NCBI GenBank assembly: GCA_023053575.1
Contig: JAKZAP010000013.1
Coordinates: 5,466,001-5,530,000 of the forward strand
DNA: 64,000 nucleotides
From: Branchinecta lynchi
Lineage: Eukaryota > Arthropoda > Branchiopoda > Anostraca > Branchinectidae
Direction of reading: 5' to 3'
In this document: in pieces, positions 54,891-64,000 of the stretch
How the letters are laid out: each line of letters begins with the position of its first letter
Numbering within the stretch: position 1 is the stretch's first letter
Translations under genes and position numbers: made by a program
The notes under the pieces: generated by a model
What the model saw: the letters and a program-made list of their open reading frames with translations, nothing else
Told to the model about the DNA's origin: nothing
The model's database searches: none

Positions 54891-55483
54891 TTCCTAATTC
54901 GACTATTTTTGTGTGCCTAATCAGTGTTTCTAAAGCTAAGAACAAACAGGATAAATGGAGAAACAAATCCAAATCTCAAAAGGAAATAGTGGCGAACAAA
55001 TTTGCTTGTTCGTCTTTGGCGATACAATGGACCGTTATTGGCACCAGATCACATTCAGTGGACCGTTGGTGTTACCCATGCTTTAGGGCTGGTTGAAGGT
55101 ACGTACCGTCACCCTCAACTCGCCATCATCTCACTAGCTGAAAGCGCGTTTGCATGATTCCTTTAAACGAATTAGCATGGAACCGATGGCCCACTGACAA
55201 ATTCCCCGTCTTTGTCTCAAAAAAAGAGACGAAGAAAATGATAGCTTCGGGATTGTCAAAATTAAACGCTGTCTTTAATCTAAAGACTTCTGAATTGTCA
55301 AAACCCCACGCATGCACCAGAAATTAGGCTATTTAGTATCCGTGTGAAAAGCTCTACAGTCCTATCTAGGGATGATTAATCCAGGGGGGGGGGGGCATTT
55401 CGGTGTGTGTGTGGGGGGGGGGTATTGCCTAGACCATCGTCTAAGTCTATGGTTGAGCCTCTTCTTTTGATAATTAAAGAATT
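54891..55483 (-). other. Receptor intron, nothing recognised
   Basis: G-rich runs at 55,384-55,395 and 55,411-55,421. Reverse frame 55,126-55,317 has no domain. Confidence 0.4.
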
Positions 55484-56005
55484 TTATTTAAACCCTCCAT
55501 ACAAATACAAGGTAAATGGTCGGAGGAGTTGGTAAGGAAACAAAAGAAAAAAAAAATCACACAAGACTACGAGGCAAAATTAGGCTGCGATAACTAAAAA
55601 TAACCAAAACAAGAACAAACTTGAGTCACGTGATTGCACCAGGCTAGCCAGTTTCTACTTCGATTGATGAAACGACTGGTTAGCTCATTAATTTTGTCAC
55701 TTATATCAAAAATACGGAACCTTTGTGATACGTAAGAGTTTCGGAACCATACGGGAATTCCCAGTAAACATTTGCAGTACCAGAAAAAATTAGAACGAAC
55801 TTGTTTACGCTCAGTTTTATTCAATGAATTCCACAGAGGGGTTAGAAAGAAGACATGGGGAGCGAACATGGCGTTGCACAGACGGACAAACGCAATTTTA
55901 TCAAATCGGACTTTAGCTCTTGCTAACATTCCGTAAGTCTTCCGCAATTTGTTCACAATAAACATGGGATATCCGTCCGATCTGCCACTCAGTGAATATA
56001 ACGCG
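55484..56005 (-). pseudogene. Family L-like LINE, C-terminal and 3' end fragment
   Basis: The reverse frame reads ARAKVRFDKIAFVRLCNAMF, then KTERKQVRSNFFWYCKCLLG and IPVWFRNSYVSQRFRIFD, the same block as QSRVRSLYFRYLKYLL and SDIRKLRTCYYKYCKYLL in other copies. The 3' tail is near 55,484. Its 5' break is about 15 bp from the receptor splice donor at 56,022. Confidence 0.7.
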
Positions 56006-56022
56006 GGGGATTGTAGACTTAC

Positions 56023-56250
56023 CATTTAAGGGATCTGCAATGTAGTGAACATGAGCTAGCTCCGACTTTAGATGCCCGATTCTCCTCCTGTAGTAAACAA
56101 GTGCTGCGCAGACCATCGACACGACCAATATGGCAATCACTAGCCCGGCGACTAGTCCTCCAACATTCACAGGTTCTCCTTCGCCTTGGACCCGCGCTTC
56201 TGACACATCACGGTCTGTGCTGGTGATGATAGGAACGTCACATTTCTCAC
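56023..56250 (-). CDS. drpr: Draper/MEGF10-like receptor exon (transmembrane helix and juxtamembrane)
   Basis: This family of EMI/EGF-repeat receptors recognises dying cells and debris for engulfment. The acceptor on the reverse strand is aatgctttgtttag, the donor AATG|GTAAGT. Phase 1 on both sides, 228 nt. It encodes GEKCDVPIITSTDRDVSEAR, then the helix GGLVAGLVIAILVVSMVCAA and LVYYRRRIGHLKSELAHVHY, ending IADPLN. RxRxxxLKxExAHVHY is characteristic of Draper. KCD may be the last Cys of an EGF-type module. The earlier exons (signal peptide, EMI, EGF repeats) lie past 56,250 and were not found in the window, so the gene is 5' partial. Confidence 0.93.
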
Positions 56251-56310
56251 CTAAACAAAGCATATTTTATAAGCCTGGTCATTCATTCATTTGATGATGT
56301 ACTACGGAAG

Positions 56311-56660
56311 GTTCAAATTCAAATTCACTTTATTTATCCAAAAATTCTTCATTGCGAAAAATAGCATAATTTCCCTAACGTACAAGTACATAATATAATA
56401 AAAACTTCATGCAATATACAATTTTGGTACAATTTTGGCTAATATTATATACAATTTGTTTCTGTTACAATAATATTCAATCATCGGGTCAAATACTTAT
56501 GACTACGTGTAGAAACAACACACTGAAATCACTATTAATAAAACAAATATTAACTTGGTCACAATTGATAAAAATAACAACAATATAATCAAACAGAGTT
56601 AAAATAGCGAATAAAATATGGCGCATAAAATATGTTGGGAGTTCACATAGCGGCGGATCT
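56311..56660 (-). mobile_element. Probable non-LTR 3' end on the reverse strand
   Basis: caaattcaaattcactttatttatcc on the plus strand is, reversed, ggataaataaagtgaatttgaatttg, a common 3' end of retroelements in animals. No coding motif remains. Confidence 0.45.
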
Positions 56661-56689
56661 GAAGTGGGATAGACAGGTTTGAGGTTATG

Positions 56690-57322
56690 CTAAGGAGAGG
56701 TAACATGTCCCTCCGTTCCCTCAAAGTATTTTCCCGTTATGGAGTCCCACCAAAGCATCTCCTAAGAGTTTATCTTCCTTTCTTACACCCACTTCTGGAA
56801 CACTGTTGCCGTGGTGGCACTTTGGAATTACTCACAGTCTGATTCGCTCGACAGGATACAGTTTAGAGCCCTCCTTATGGTTTCCAAGTCCCTTAAAGTA
56901 CCGTATATACACTTTCTTAATACTTATAACTTAGAAAACCTGTTGAAGCGCCGTGAAAAACTTTCGTTAGTGTTCGGAACTACAATCTTGAATACACCAG
57001 CACTACACGATATCGTCCCCCAAGATTTTTCAGCGGCAAGAGTAAGGCCTGAGAGAGTGGTAGCCCAGCCAATACCCAAATTACAGCCAATTAAACATAC
57101 AACGACTCGTTACCTAAGAAGTTTTGTTCCCGCTTGCTTTAACCTTTTTAACTCGCATCATTAATTGTATATAGATTTGAATATTTTGTGTTATATTTGA
57201 CAAGTCTTATATCCGAACTAGTGTAGAACTATTTTATGTATATAATTAGTGTCAATGGACGAGAACTACCAAATCGGCTTGACCGTTGTATCGGTTTTGA
57301 AAATAAAACTAAATTGAATTGC
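56690..57322 (+). pseudogene. LINE C-terminal region and 3' UTR, second family
   Basis: The plus strand encodes SLKVFSRYGVPPKHLLRVYL, then FLHPLLEHCCRGGTL and a shifted block SLDRIQFRALLMVSKSLKVP, LENLLKRREKLSLVFGTTIL and TTRYLRSFVPACFNLFN, stop near 57,162. YLPFLHPLLEHCC...W...SLDRIQ.RA..M matches the end of many LINE ORF2 proteins (Y.PLLEY....W.....LE.VQ.RA). A frame change lies near 56,810. The 3' UTR ends ttttgaaaataaaactaaattgaatt. It lies antisense to the receptor. Confidence 0.7.
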
Positions 57323-57659
57323 AAGGTTGGAGTTGCTCCAGAGATAAGCAGGTGACGAGGACTATGAGGAGTGGCCAAATGGTCAGCTCAGCAGTCGATC
57401 TTTTGCAAAACACCTGGCTGTTCTCGTCCAGGTGGGACTGAGACATAGTTCCCTTTTGATTTAAAGTATTTTAACTATGTAGTTAGTTTCCTTTGTTTTG
57501 TATTTCAGAAAGTGTGTTGAACATGTAGTTATTATTTGCTTTGCATGTCATTTTTTTTTAAACCATGGCTCTTTAGGCTTTCCACGTACAATACAGCATA
57601 CATATCCCCTCATATCACAACAAGATTCCCCAAGACTGTCTTGGGGGGGGGGGGGGGGG
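57323..57659. other. Unassigned stretch before element Y
   Basis: Ends in a G run (57,641-57,658). Nothing recognised. Confidence 0.4.
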
Positions 57660-58481
57660 TACACGGACTGTTCTGAAGGTCCTACCTGTTACAATGACAT
57701 TTTTACTGAAAATACAACTCGTTAACTGAAACAACATCTTACTGTCCCTTGCTTTCCTGAAGGTAATCGTTCTCATGGGCTTGGCCTTGACAGTGATGAC
57801 GACGATGATGATTTATTTATTACCAATTTATCTGACGAAAAATTCGTCCTATATGGAGTATGAAAAGAAGAAAAAAAAGGAAAGAAAAAACAAAACGACA
57901 ACTGCAATTGATCTACACCAGCTAAATACACAAAACACAAAAACACTGAATTACAACATAGCAAGATACAACCTGTGGCTAATGTCCAAGCCCGCCGCAA
58001 AACGATCACGCCGGTCTTTTATCTGCTGATTTGGATTTGCAATACCGTATTTTCTCGCAACGTGTGTATTTCTGATCCAGAGTGACAATTTCAGTAAATG
58101 ATACATTATCTTTTGATTCCAAATTTTCTTGCGCCAATGTGAGATCAAATATAGTAATACTTAACGCGAACAGAGTCGAAAGGTCCAGCAAAATACAAAA
58201 GTCTACCGCTGGCATCTGCTTCCGACACAAATTTAAAAGATGGCTCTTGCATATAGAGTCGCCAGAAAAAAATTGATTTCACTACCCAAGCAGCAGAAAT
58301 ACTACTACAAAACAGTACTTTGTATCTGGTACACATTTAATAGTTAACATACCTTCAATTCGGTTGATATCGGAATAACACACATAATGCCCATTTAAAA
58401 ATATCAACCTCGCTTCGCTCGGTACATATTTGTCATAACCTACCTCGCCTTCGGCTAGGTTAAGTTATTTTTACTGGCCGT
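57660..58481 (+). repeat. Element Y, forward copy, with nested LINE fragment
   Basis: ctacctgttacaatgacatt and ctgaaacaacatcttactgt start it; ctggcatctgcttccgacac and the T-palindrome half gttaacataccttcaattcgg at 58,340-58,480 end it. It breaks at ggccgtctgtcgg where element G copy 5 begins and resumes at about 61,798. Confidence 0.65.
57800..58140 (-). pseudogene. Family L-like LINE, C-terminal fragment nested in element Y
   Basis: The reverse strand reads LLKLSLWIRNTHVARKYGIA and QQIKDRRDRFAAG, like the LLGIPVWFRNSYVSQRF...R block of 55,484-56,005. The tail tttatttat region is at about 57,808. Confidence 0.6.
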
Positions 58482-60494
58482 CTGTCGGTCCCGGTTTTGC
58501 TAGTTCGGGCACTTCCAGATAAGCTAGGACGATGAAACTTGACAGGCGTATCAGGGACCAGACCGGACCAGATTAAATCAGAAATAGTCGCTTCCCCGGT
58601 CCGACCATCAGTAGGGGAGTGGAGGGAGGGGGAATCCGGAAAAGTTCGAAAAAATATGTTTAGCTTACGAACGGGTGATCGGATCTTAATGAATCTTGGT
58701 ATATGCAAGGACCTCGTGTATCAGACGTTCCATTTTAAATCCAGACCGGATCCGGTGACATGGGGGGGGGAGGGTTGAAGGGGTATACCGGAAATCTTGG
58801 AAAACGCTTAGAGTCGAGAGATCCGGATGAAACTTTGTGGAAAGAACAAGCAGAAGGCCTAGACACGTGATGGACATAGCCGGAACGGATCTGCTCACTT
58901 TGGGGGAGTTGCGGGGGGGGGGGGGTCCGAATTTCTAGTGATCCCTCGAGTTCGGCGCTTCCTGATGTGCTAGGACGACGAAAATTCGCAGGCATGTCAA
59001 GGACCCAACCAAATTAAATAGGAAATAGTCACTTCCCCGATCCGACCACCTGAGGGGGGGGGGGTGGGGAGGTGCAGGGAGGAGGAAGCCACAAATTTAG
59101 GTATTTTTAACTTGCGAACGGGTGATCGGATCTTGATGAAAGTTGATATTTAGGGTCTCTTGTCTGAGAAGTTGCGTTTTAAATCCGGCCCGGATCCAAT
59201 GGCACTGGGGGGAGCTGGAGGAGGGAACCGCAAATCTTGAGAAACGCTTAGAGTGGAAGGATCGGGATGCAACATGGTGGGAAGAACAAGCACAAATCCT
59301 AGATACGTCATTGACATAACCGGACGGGATCCGGGCACTGTGGGGGAGTTGGGGGGGGAGGGGGTCTGGCCTTCTAGCGATCCAATGAGTTCTGCATACT
59401 TCCTGATGTGCTAGGACGATGAAACTTGGCAGATATGATAGGGATCCAAACAGATTGACTTGAGAATAGTCGTTTCCCCGATCCGACCATCGTGGGGAAA
59501 GTGGAAGGATGGGGGTCCGGAATCTAGTGGCATGCGTAACTTTTAAACAGGTGATCGGATTTGAATGAAACGCGTAGTGTGGAAAGAGCTATCGCCTCAG
59601 ATGTTCAATGTCAAGTCCGGGCCGTGTCCGATACCTGTGGGGGGGGGGAGGTCGGAATGCTCAAGAAACGCTTAAAGCAGAGGAATTGGGACGGAACTTA
59701 ATGGAGAGAACAAGCATTTTGCGTAGATACGAAATTGACGGAATCAGGGGCTCTGTGAGGGGAGTTGGAGGGGGTTTCCTGGAAATCCGGTTGTCGCCAG
59801 TTGGAGTAGTTCCAGATGTACCAAGACAAACGAAACTTCGCAGGCATATTAGTGACCCGATTTCACTGACTTAAGAACCTGACACAATATACCCCGGAAA
59901 CTTCCGCTCCTAGATCCGAGCAATTTTGGTGGAGCGAGGGAAGGGAAATTGACTTCTGCAAATTGCGAACGAGTGGTCTGATTCGAGTGAAACTTAATGG
60001 GTGATAGGAACTGATGACCTAGACATGTAAAACATGCGTTCAAACTATATGTGACCACCGTTGAGGGGAATTGGGGGGCGTGGGACTTTTACATGCACAA
60101 AAACCAAACGGATGGACCGAATAAGATGCAAGTTCGACGGTGCCGAGTTTATGCGGCCTAGATTTGTTATTTGGCGTCCGGGCTGGAAATTTGCGGATAT
60201 ACTATGCTCCGATTTCAGTAAGACTTGATGGACGGGAAGAGGGGATTAAGAGATACGACGTTTATGTTTCCAAGTCCTCTTCCGCCACAGAGGGGGGAGG
60301 TGGAGGGAGATTGCCGGAAACTTTGAGGCTCGCATAGGGGTCAAACGAGTGCATCGATTTAAATGAAACTTGGAATGTAGAGAGAGCGTATACCCTAGAT
60401 GCCATATTTTAGGGTCAGAATCGGATCCGACAACGGTGGGGGGGGGGGGGGGGGGGAGGGGTAACAGAATTTTCCAAAATTGCTCAGATTCGAG

Positions 60495-60665
60495 CAGGCC
60501 CGTATCTAGGAATTTTTTTCGGGGGGGGGGCGGGTTTGCCTGCGGGTCGGACAAAAAAGTACAAAAAAGACATAGATTAGAGGGAAAAACCTGTAAAAAT
60601 GACTATTTTTGTGTTTCGGGGTGGTGGTCAATCCCCTACCCCCCCCCCCCCTCGATACGGCCTTG
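60495..60665 (+). mobile_element. hAT-like MITE (element H), complete, with 8-bp duplication
   Basis: The ends are CAGGCCCGTATC and GATACGGCCTTG. The duplication GATTCGAG is at 60,487-60,494 and 60,666-60,673. The 171-bp interior has a G run on the left and a C run on the right. An 8-bp duplication and CAG start fit hAT elements. Confidence 0.92.
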
Positions 60666-60904
60666 GATTCGAGTCAAACTTGATAGATGGTATAAAACAA
60701 GATGCTTTAGATGATCCATCTTTTGGTCCGAACCAGACTCAGCCACGGTACGGGGAGTGGAGGTAGTCTCGGAAATCGTCTAGCACGTTTAGCGATCAAA
60801 CGAGTGGATTTATTGGCCTGAAACTTGGAAGTTTGGACAGTCCATGCGGATTAGCTACAGATAATCCCAGACCATCTCGGAACTGCTCAGAACGTATTTT
60901 ACGG

Positions 60905-61668
60905 GATTTACTGACGTTTCTTACGTTGCATGCAGATGATATTCTCCTTGTCAGTAGAATGCAGATCTTCCCTCTCTCGTACAGTTCAAAGGACTAAAAA
61001 AGGTTTTCTTGACATTGGAATTACTTTGAACCTTGATAAATGCGAGTATATATGTTTCAACGGTACTCTCCCAAATTCTCCTCTTAAAATAAAAAATACA
61101 TCCATTCCCTCTGTTGAAAACTTTCGGTGGCTTGGCTTAACAGTTTGTAAAAATACTTCGTCCTTTCGCCAGTCTGCAGTATCTGAAGCTTGTAAAAAGA
61201 TTAAATTGGGATATTCTAAGATTGTGTCAAACCGGTCTAAGTATAACCGTAAAACTTTGGTTTCTTTGTATTCAGTTTTTTGCGATCACTCTATACTCTG
61301 TCTTTCTGGGACTTTATTTTATTGAAAAGAGTGACATACGTAAACTACGTACATGTTACTACAAATACTGTAAATACCTGCTTTATTTGCCTATATCGTA
61401 TCGAAATCGTAGAATAATCCGAAAATACAAAGCCCCTGATATAACGGCAACACTCCAGGAGCTTCCCACAAATTTATCTGGACAAGCGTATGAACAGCTT
61501 ACTCCATATCACGGGCTCATCCGTTTGTTCCGTTGATTTTGTATTTTTTTTTTTTGTATTGGTGTTTCTTCATTTGTTTATTTGTTTCTTTTCTCTGTCT
61601 TTACTCCACTATCTTCACATTATTTTTGTGCAGTGCGTTACAAATAAATTTTTATTATTATATAGAAC
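60905..61668 (+). pseudogene. Family L LINE, RT end to 3' tail, nested in element G
   Basis: LHADDILLVSRMQ (ADD-type variant of the catalytic box), LGITLNLDKCEYICFNG, NFRWLGLTVC, KTLVSLYSVFCDHS, then after a frame change KSDIRKLRTCYYKYCKYLLY and YRNRRIIRKYKAPDI. The 3' UTR ends cgttacaaataaatttttattattata. Removing it restores ggaactgctcagaa...gtgaaact as in copy 4 near 23,895. Confidence 0.8.
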
Positions 61669-61797
61669 TAAGTGAAACTAGATATCCTATTTGCATTTCC
61701 TAACCGCATTTTTGGATGACGGGTGTATTTTGTGACTTCAGTCTACTTTCTTGTACCGCCTACTCGTAAGAAGTGCCATATGAGCTCATAGCTCTTG

Positions 61798-61850
61798 TTT
61801 TACGATATTAACCTCGATGTCGGAAGTTAACCTTTTATGTTTTTGTTTCT
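61798..61850 (+). repeat. Element Y, resumption after element G copy 5
   Basis: tattaacctcgatgtcggaagttaacctttta equals the right side of the Y palindrome. It joins in register with 58,340-58,480. Confidence 0.6.
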
Positions 61851-62219
61851 TGGGGGTTAAAAAGTCCCGATAAGCTAACGGTACGTTGTAGATTTATATA
61901 CAAGCTCTAAGCATTTGAATCGTCCTTGTTGGCTAGAATTAACACTGATTCTAGAGTCCAGAACTGAGATCTTAGATACTAGCGGCTGCAGTGTAGAGGA
62001 TATGTGGATGAGTGCGCATGCAACAAGACCAAAGGTGTCGATGGGATCCCACAAATCTAATACTTGATTCAGACAATCGGGTTTTGTCTTCGCCAGATCC
62101 AGTCTTCGCCAGGCTAATCATCAGAGAAAACCAAGTTCAGATTACCCTCTATAGGCCATATCTATTTTGACGGTACTGAACAAGACTTCCCGCTTTACTT
62201 CTGCCAAGTTTTCGGTTTC
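61851..62219. other. Unassigned stretch
   Basis: No element or coding segment recognised. Confidence 0.4.
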
Positions 62220-63010
62220 GCCCAAATTCAAAGCGAACTACTAGTCCAGCAAAAAAGAAAATTCAGAAACGAATCAAGCGTATCTCCTTATCCCTATAAA
62301 GAACATCTAATCAACTTTAAATAAAACTTTGACTTAACAAAAAATTCCGGTTACAAATTCCGGTTACAACCTGATTCCGGACTAATTATATGTTAGGGTA
62401 AAAAATGATTGTCATATTCAGACTCAGCCTTTCTTCTTACCCCTTAATCTGTCATCTAATCAAACCTTTTACTTTTGACGAATTTTCCGGTTTTGGCCGG
62501 ATTCCGAGCGAAGTAGTTGTCCGGCGAGAAAACGGTATTCACCATCGTGTTCAGTATGTCTTTTTACTCCTAAATCGAACATTTAATCAACTTCAAATGA
62601 AATTTTTACTTTTAACCAGTTCTCAGGTTTTCGCCCGATTCCGGACGAATTACTTCTTCGGCGAGAAAATATTCTTCACAATCGTGTTCAGCATGTCTTC
62701 TTATCCCTAAATAGAACATTTAATCAACTTCAAATAAAACTTTTACTAATAACAAACTTTTCGTTTTTTGCCGGATTCCGGACGAACTACTTGTCCGGCA
62801 AGAAAATGGTTTTGACTATCGTGCTCAGTATGCCTTCTTACCCCATAATCGACTATCACATTAGCTGTTTAAAATGTAGGGCTACATAGCCCATCTACGA
62901 ACTTGACCTCACCCTTGACCCAATGAATCCTCACACCAAGTTTCATCAAAATATCTCATTCCCTTCGAGAGATCGTGCTCACAGATAGACGGACAGACGG
63001 ACATTTTTGC
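62220..63010. repeat. 137-bp tandem repeat ending in a (GACGGACA)-like end
   Basis: The word cag(t/c)atgtctt(c/t)tta recurs at about 62,552, 62,689 and 62,826, a 137-bp step, with gccggattccggacgaact and aacatttaatcaacttcaaa in each unit. After the array come ccaagtttcatcaaaatatc, gagagatcgtgctcacagat and agacggacagacggaca. Confidence 0.75.
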
Positions 63011-63242
63011 GATGTCATAGGTATACCTCCACTTACGTTTTGGGATCCCAAAAACAGCACTCGCTATGGTAAAGTTAAACACCAACTTGGCGCCGCTTCG
63101 AGTATACGTTCACACAGAATCAACGAAGAAGGCGAATATTCAGTCGCGATGAAACTGAAGACGCGAATCATGCAATATCGATCCAATTTTCGGGTTCAGG
63201 TTCGAATTTCGCATCTGTCTGCGAACATGAGAAAGTGTTTAC
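63011..63242. other. Unassigned stretch
   Basis: A 90-codon plus frame (62,975-63,247) has no domain. Confidence 0.4.
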
Positions 63243-63560
63243 AGTAGAGGAATGCTTATTTTAACACTTTTCTAACTTTTTCAGTACCCTGGTTTTGTTA
63301 CTTGCTACTAGAATAGTGAAATGGCAAGAAAAACTAACGAACTTACCATCAGACAATAGCCAACTCTTTCAGGGTTGTCCTGGCACAAAATAATTAAGTT
63401 CGAAGTTGAGAAAATTAATTTATTTCGGGTGCTTATTTCTCATATTTCTGCTTAGTATGCTAATTTTTCTATCCGAGGTGTCTGTTGATTTGGACCGCCA
63501 TCTTCTCTGTTGAAGGTACTAGATTCAAACTGCGAAAGGAACACCAGATGGCTGTTCACT
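63243..63560. repeat. Interspersed repeat P, copy 3
   Basis: acagtagaggaatgcttatt, gccaactctttcagggttgt and gaccgccatcttctc match 11,676-12,020 in order. Confidence 0.65.
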
Positions 63561-63564
63561 GTAC

Positions 63565-63722
63565 ACAAAATCTTGCAGTATTTACGGGATTAATCTTGTC
63601 TCTAGTGAGATAAGATTATCTCCAATTCGGATCATTCTTATCCCAGTAGAGATAAGATTAACCCCAGTAGCAAATACTGCAGTTAACTTTAATCCTTACT
63701 CGGAGAAAATTTTTACAGTGTT
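63565..63722. mobile_element. Decayed copy of the palindromic CACTGT MITE
   Basis: tgcagtatttacgggattaa, gtagcaaatactgcagttaa and atttttacagtg correspond to 38,736-38,905. Confidence 0.65.
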
Positions 63723-63736
63723 AACAGACAGCTGAC

Positions 63737-63931
63737 CAGGCCCGTATCCCGGAATTTATTTGTGTGTGTGTGTGGGGGGGGGGGGGGGGGGGGTTGCCTG
63801 CTAGTCGGACAAAAAAGTACAAAAAACACACAGATCAGAGGGAAAAGCCTATAAACATCATTAATTTGGTATGTTTCGGGGGGGGGGAGGGTCAACCCCC
63901 TACCGCCCCCACCCCTCTGGATACGGCCTTG
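63737..63931 (+). mobile_element. hAT-like MITE (element H), complete, with 8-bp duplication
   Basis: Ends CAGGCCCGTATC and GATACGGCCTTG, duplication CAGCTGAC at 63,729-63,736 and 63,932-63,939. It contains a (TG)n and a G run of about 20. Confidence 0.92.
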
Positions 63932-64000
63932 CAGCTGACTAAACAGACAGAAAAATTTTCAAGAAAAAAAAGATGACTATGTATGGCGGAAATGGATGTG

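Larger units (their letters stand above)
58482..61797 (+). mobile_element. Element G, copy 5, left hairpin lost, two nested insertions
   Basis: It starts gtcggtcccggttttgctag without the terminal hairpin and continues through the same order of units as copy 4 to the right end (tactcgtaag...aagtgccatatgagctcatagctcttg). Nested inside are a hAT-like MITE (60,495-60,665) and a family L fragment (60,905-61,668). The flanks are element Y on both sides. Confidence 0.75.

Noticed and set aside
55913..56263. Receptor reading frame continued past the donor at 56,022
   Set aside because: The continuation runs into a LINE fragment; the GTAAGT donor and the phase-matched NPxY exon give the better model.
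56251..64000. EGF-repeat exons of the receptor
   Set aside because: No Cys-rich EGF pattern was seen on the reverse strand; the region is repeats.

Overview
The window is from an animal nuclear genome, most likely an invertebrate with large, transposon-filled introns. It holds two split, spliced protein genes with consensus GT/AG borders and compatible phases, non-LTR retrotransposons, and many short inverted-repeat elements. Base composition is AT-leaning outside G-rich repeats. I cannot name the species.

Gene 1 (+ strand, 3,126-34,764) is the 3' two thirds of a ubiquilin gene. Eight coding exons join in frame from the Gly-rich linker before the first STI1 repeats to the C-terminal UBA domain and stop. 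The exons with the N-terminal ubiquitin-like domain lie upstream of the window. Gene 2 (- strand, 56,250-39,692) is the 3' end of a Draper/MEGF10/CED-1 type phagocytic receptor. Four exons encode the transmembrane helix and a cytoplasmic tail with an NPxY motif and a split ITAM-like pair (YDEI...YDRL). The EMI/EGF ectodomain exons lie beyond the right edge. The two genes converge, about 4.9 kb apart.

Almost everything else is mobile DNA. Intron 4 of ubiquilin (13,178-28,552) is the richest part. It holds a head-to-head pair of a G-rich repeat element (called element G here), interrupted by a YVDD-type LINE (family L), itself interrupted by an almost complete CR1-like LINE with a PHD-finger ORF1, an endonuclease and a reverse transcriptase. 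Next to it lie a complete-looking element G (21,751-24,098) inserted into a second repeat (element Y), and long Y arrays. Introns of the receptor gene hold further Y copies, GATATC-rich palindromes, a 1.05-kb imperfect palindrome, several MITE-like elements with visible target duplications, and a 108/123-bp tandem repeat. The right end (58,480-61,800) is another element G copy with a hAT-like MITE and a family L fragment nested inside it.

The best candidates for undescribed biology are element G (hairpin left end, three-part repeat units of about 420-445 bp, repeated insertion into repeat Y), the T-shaped nested palindrome in element Y, and a hairpin element with a hammerhead-like core. No operon, CRISPR array, virus or toxin gene was recognised.
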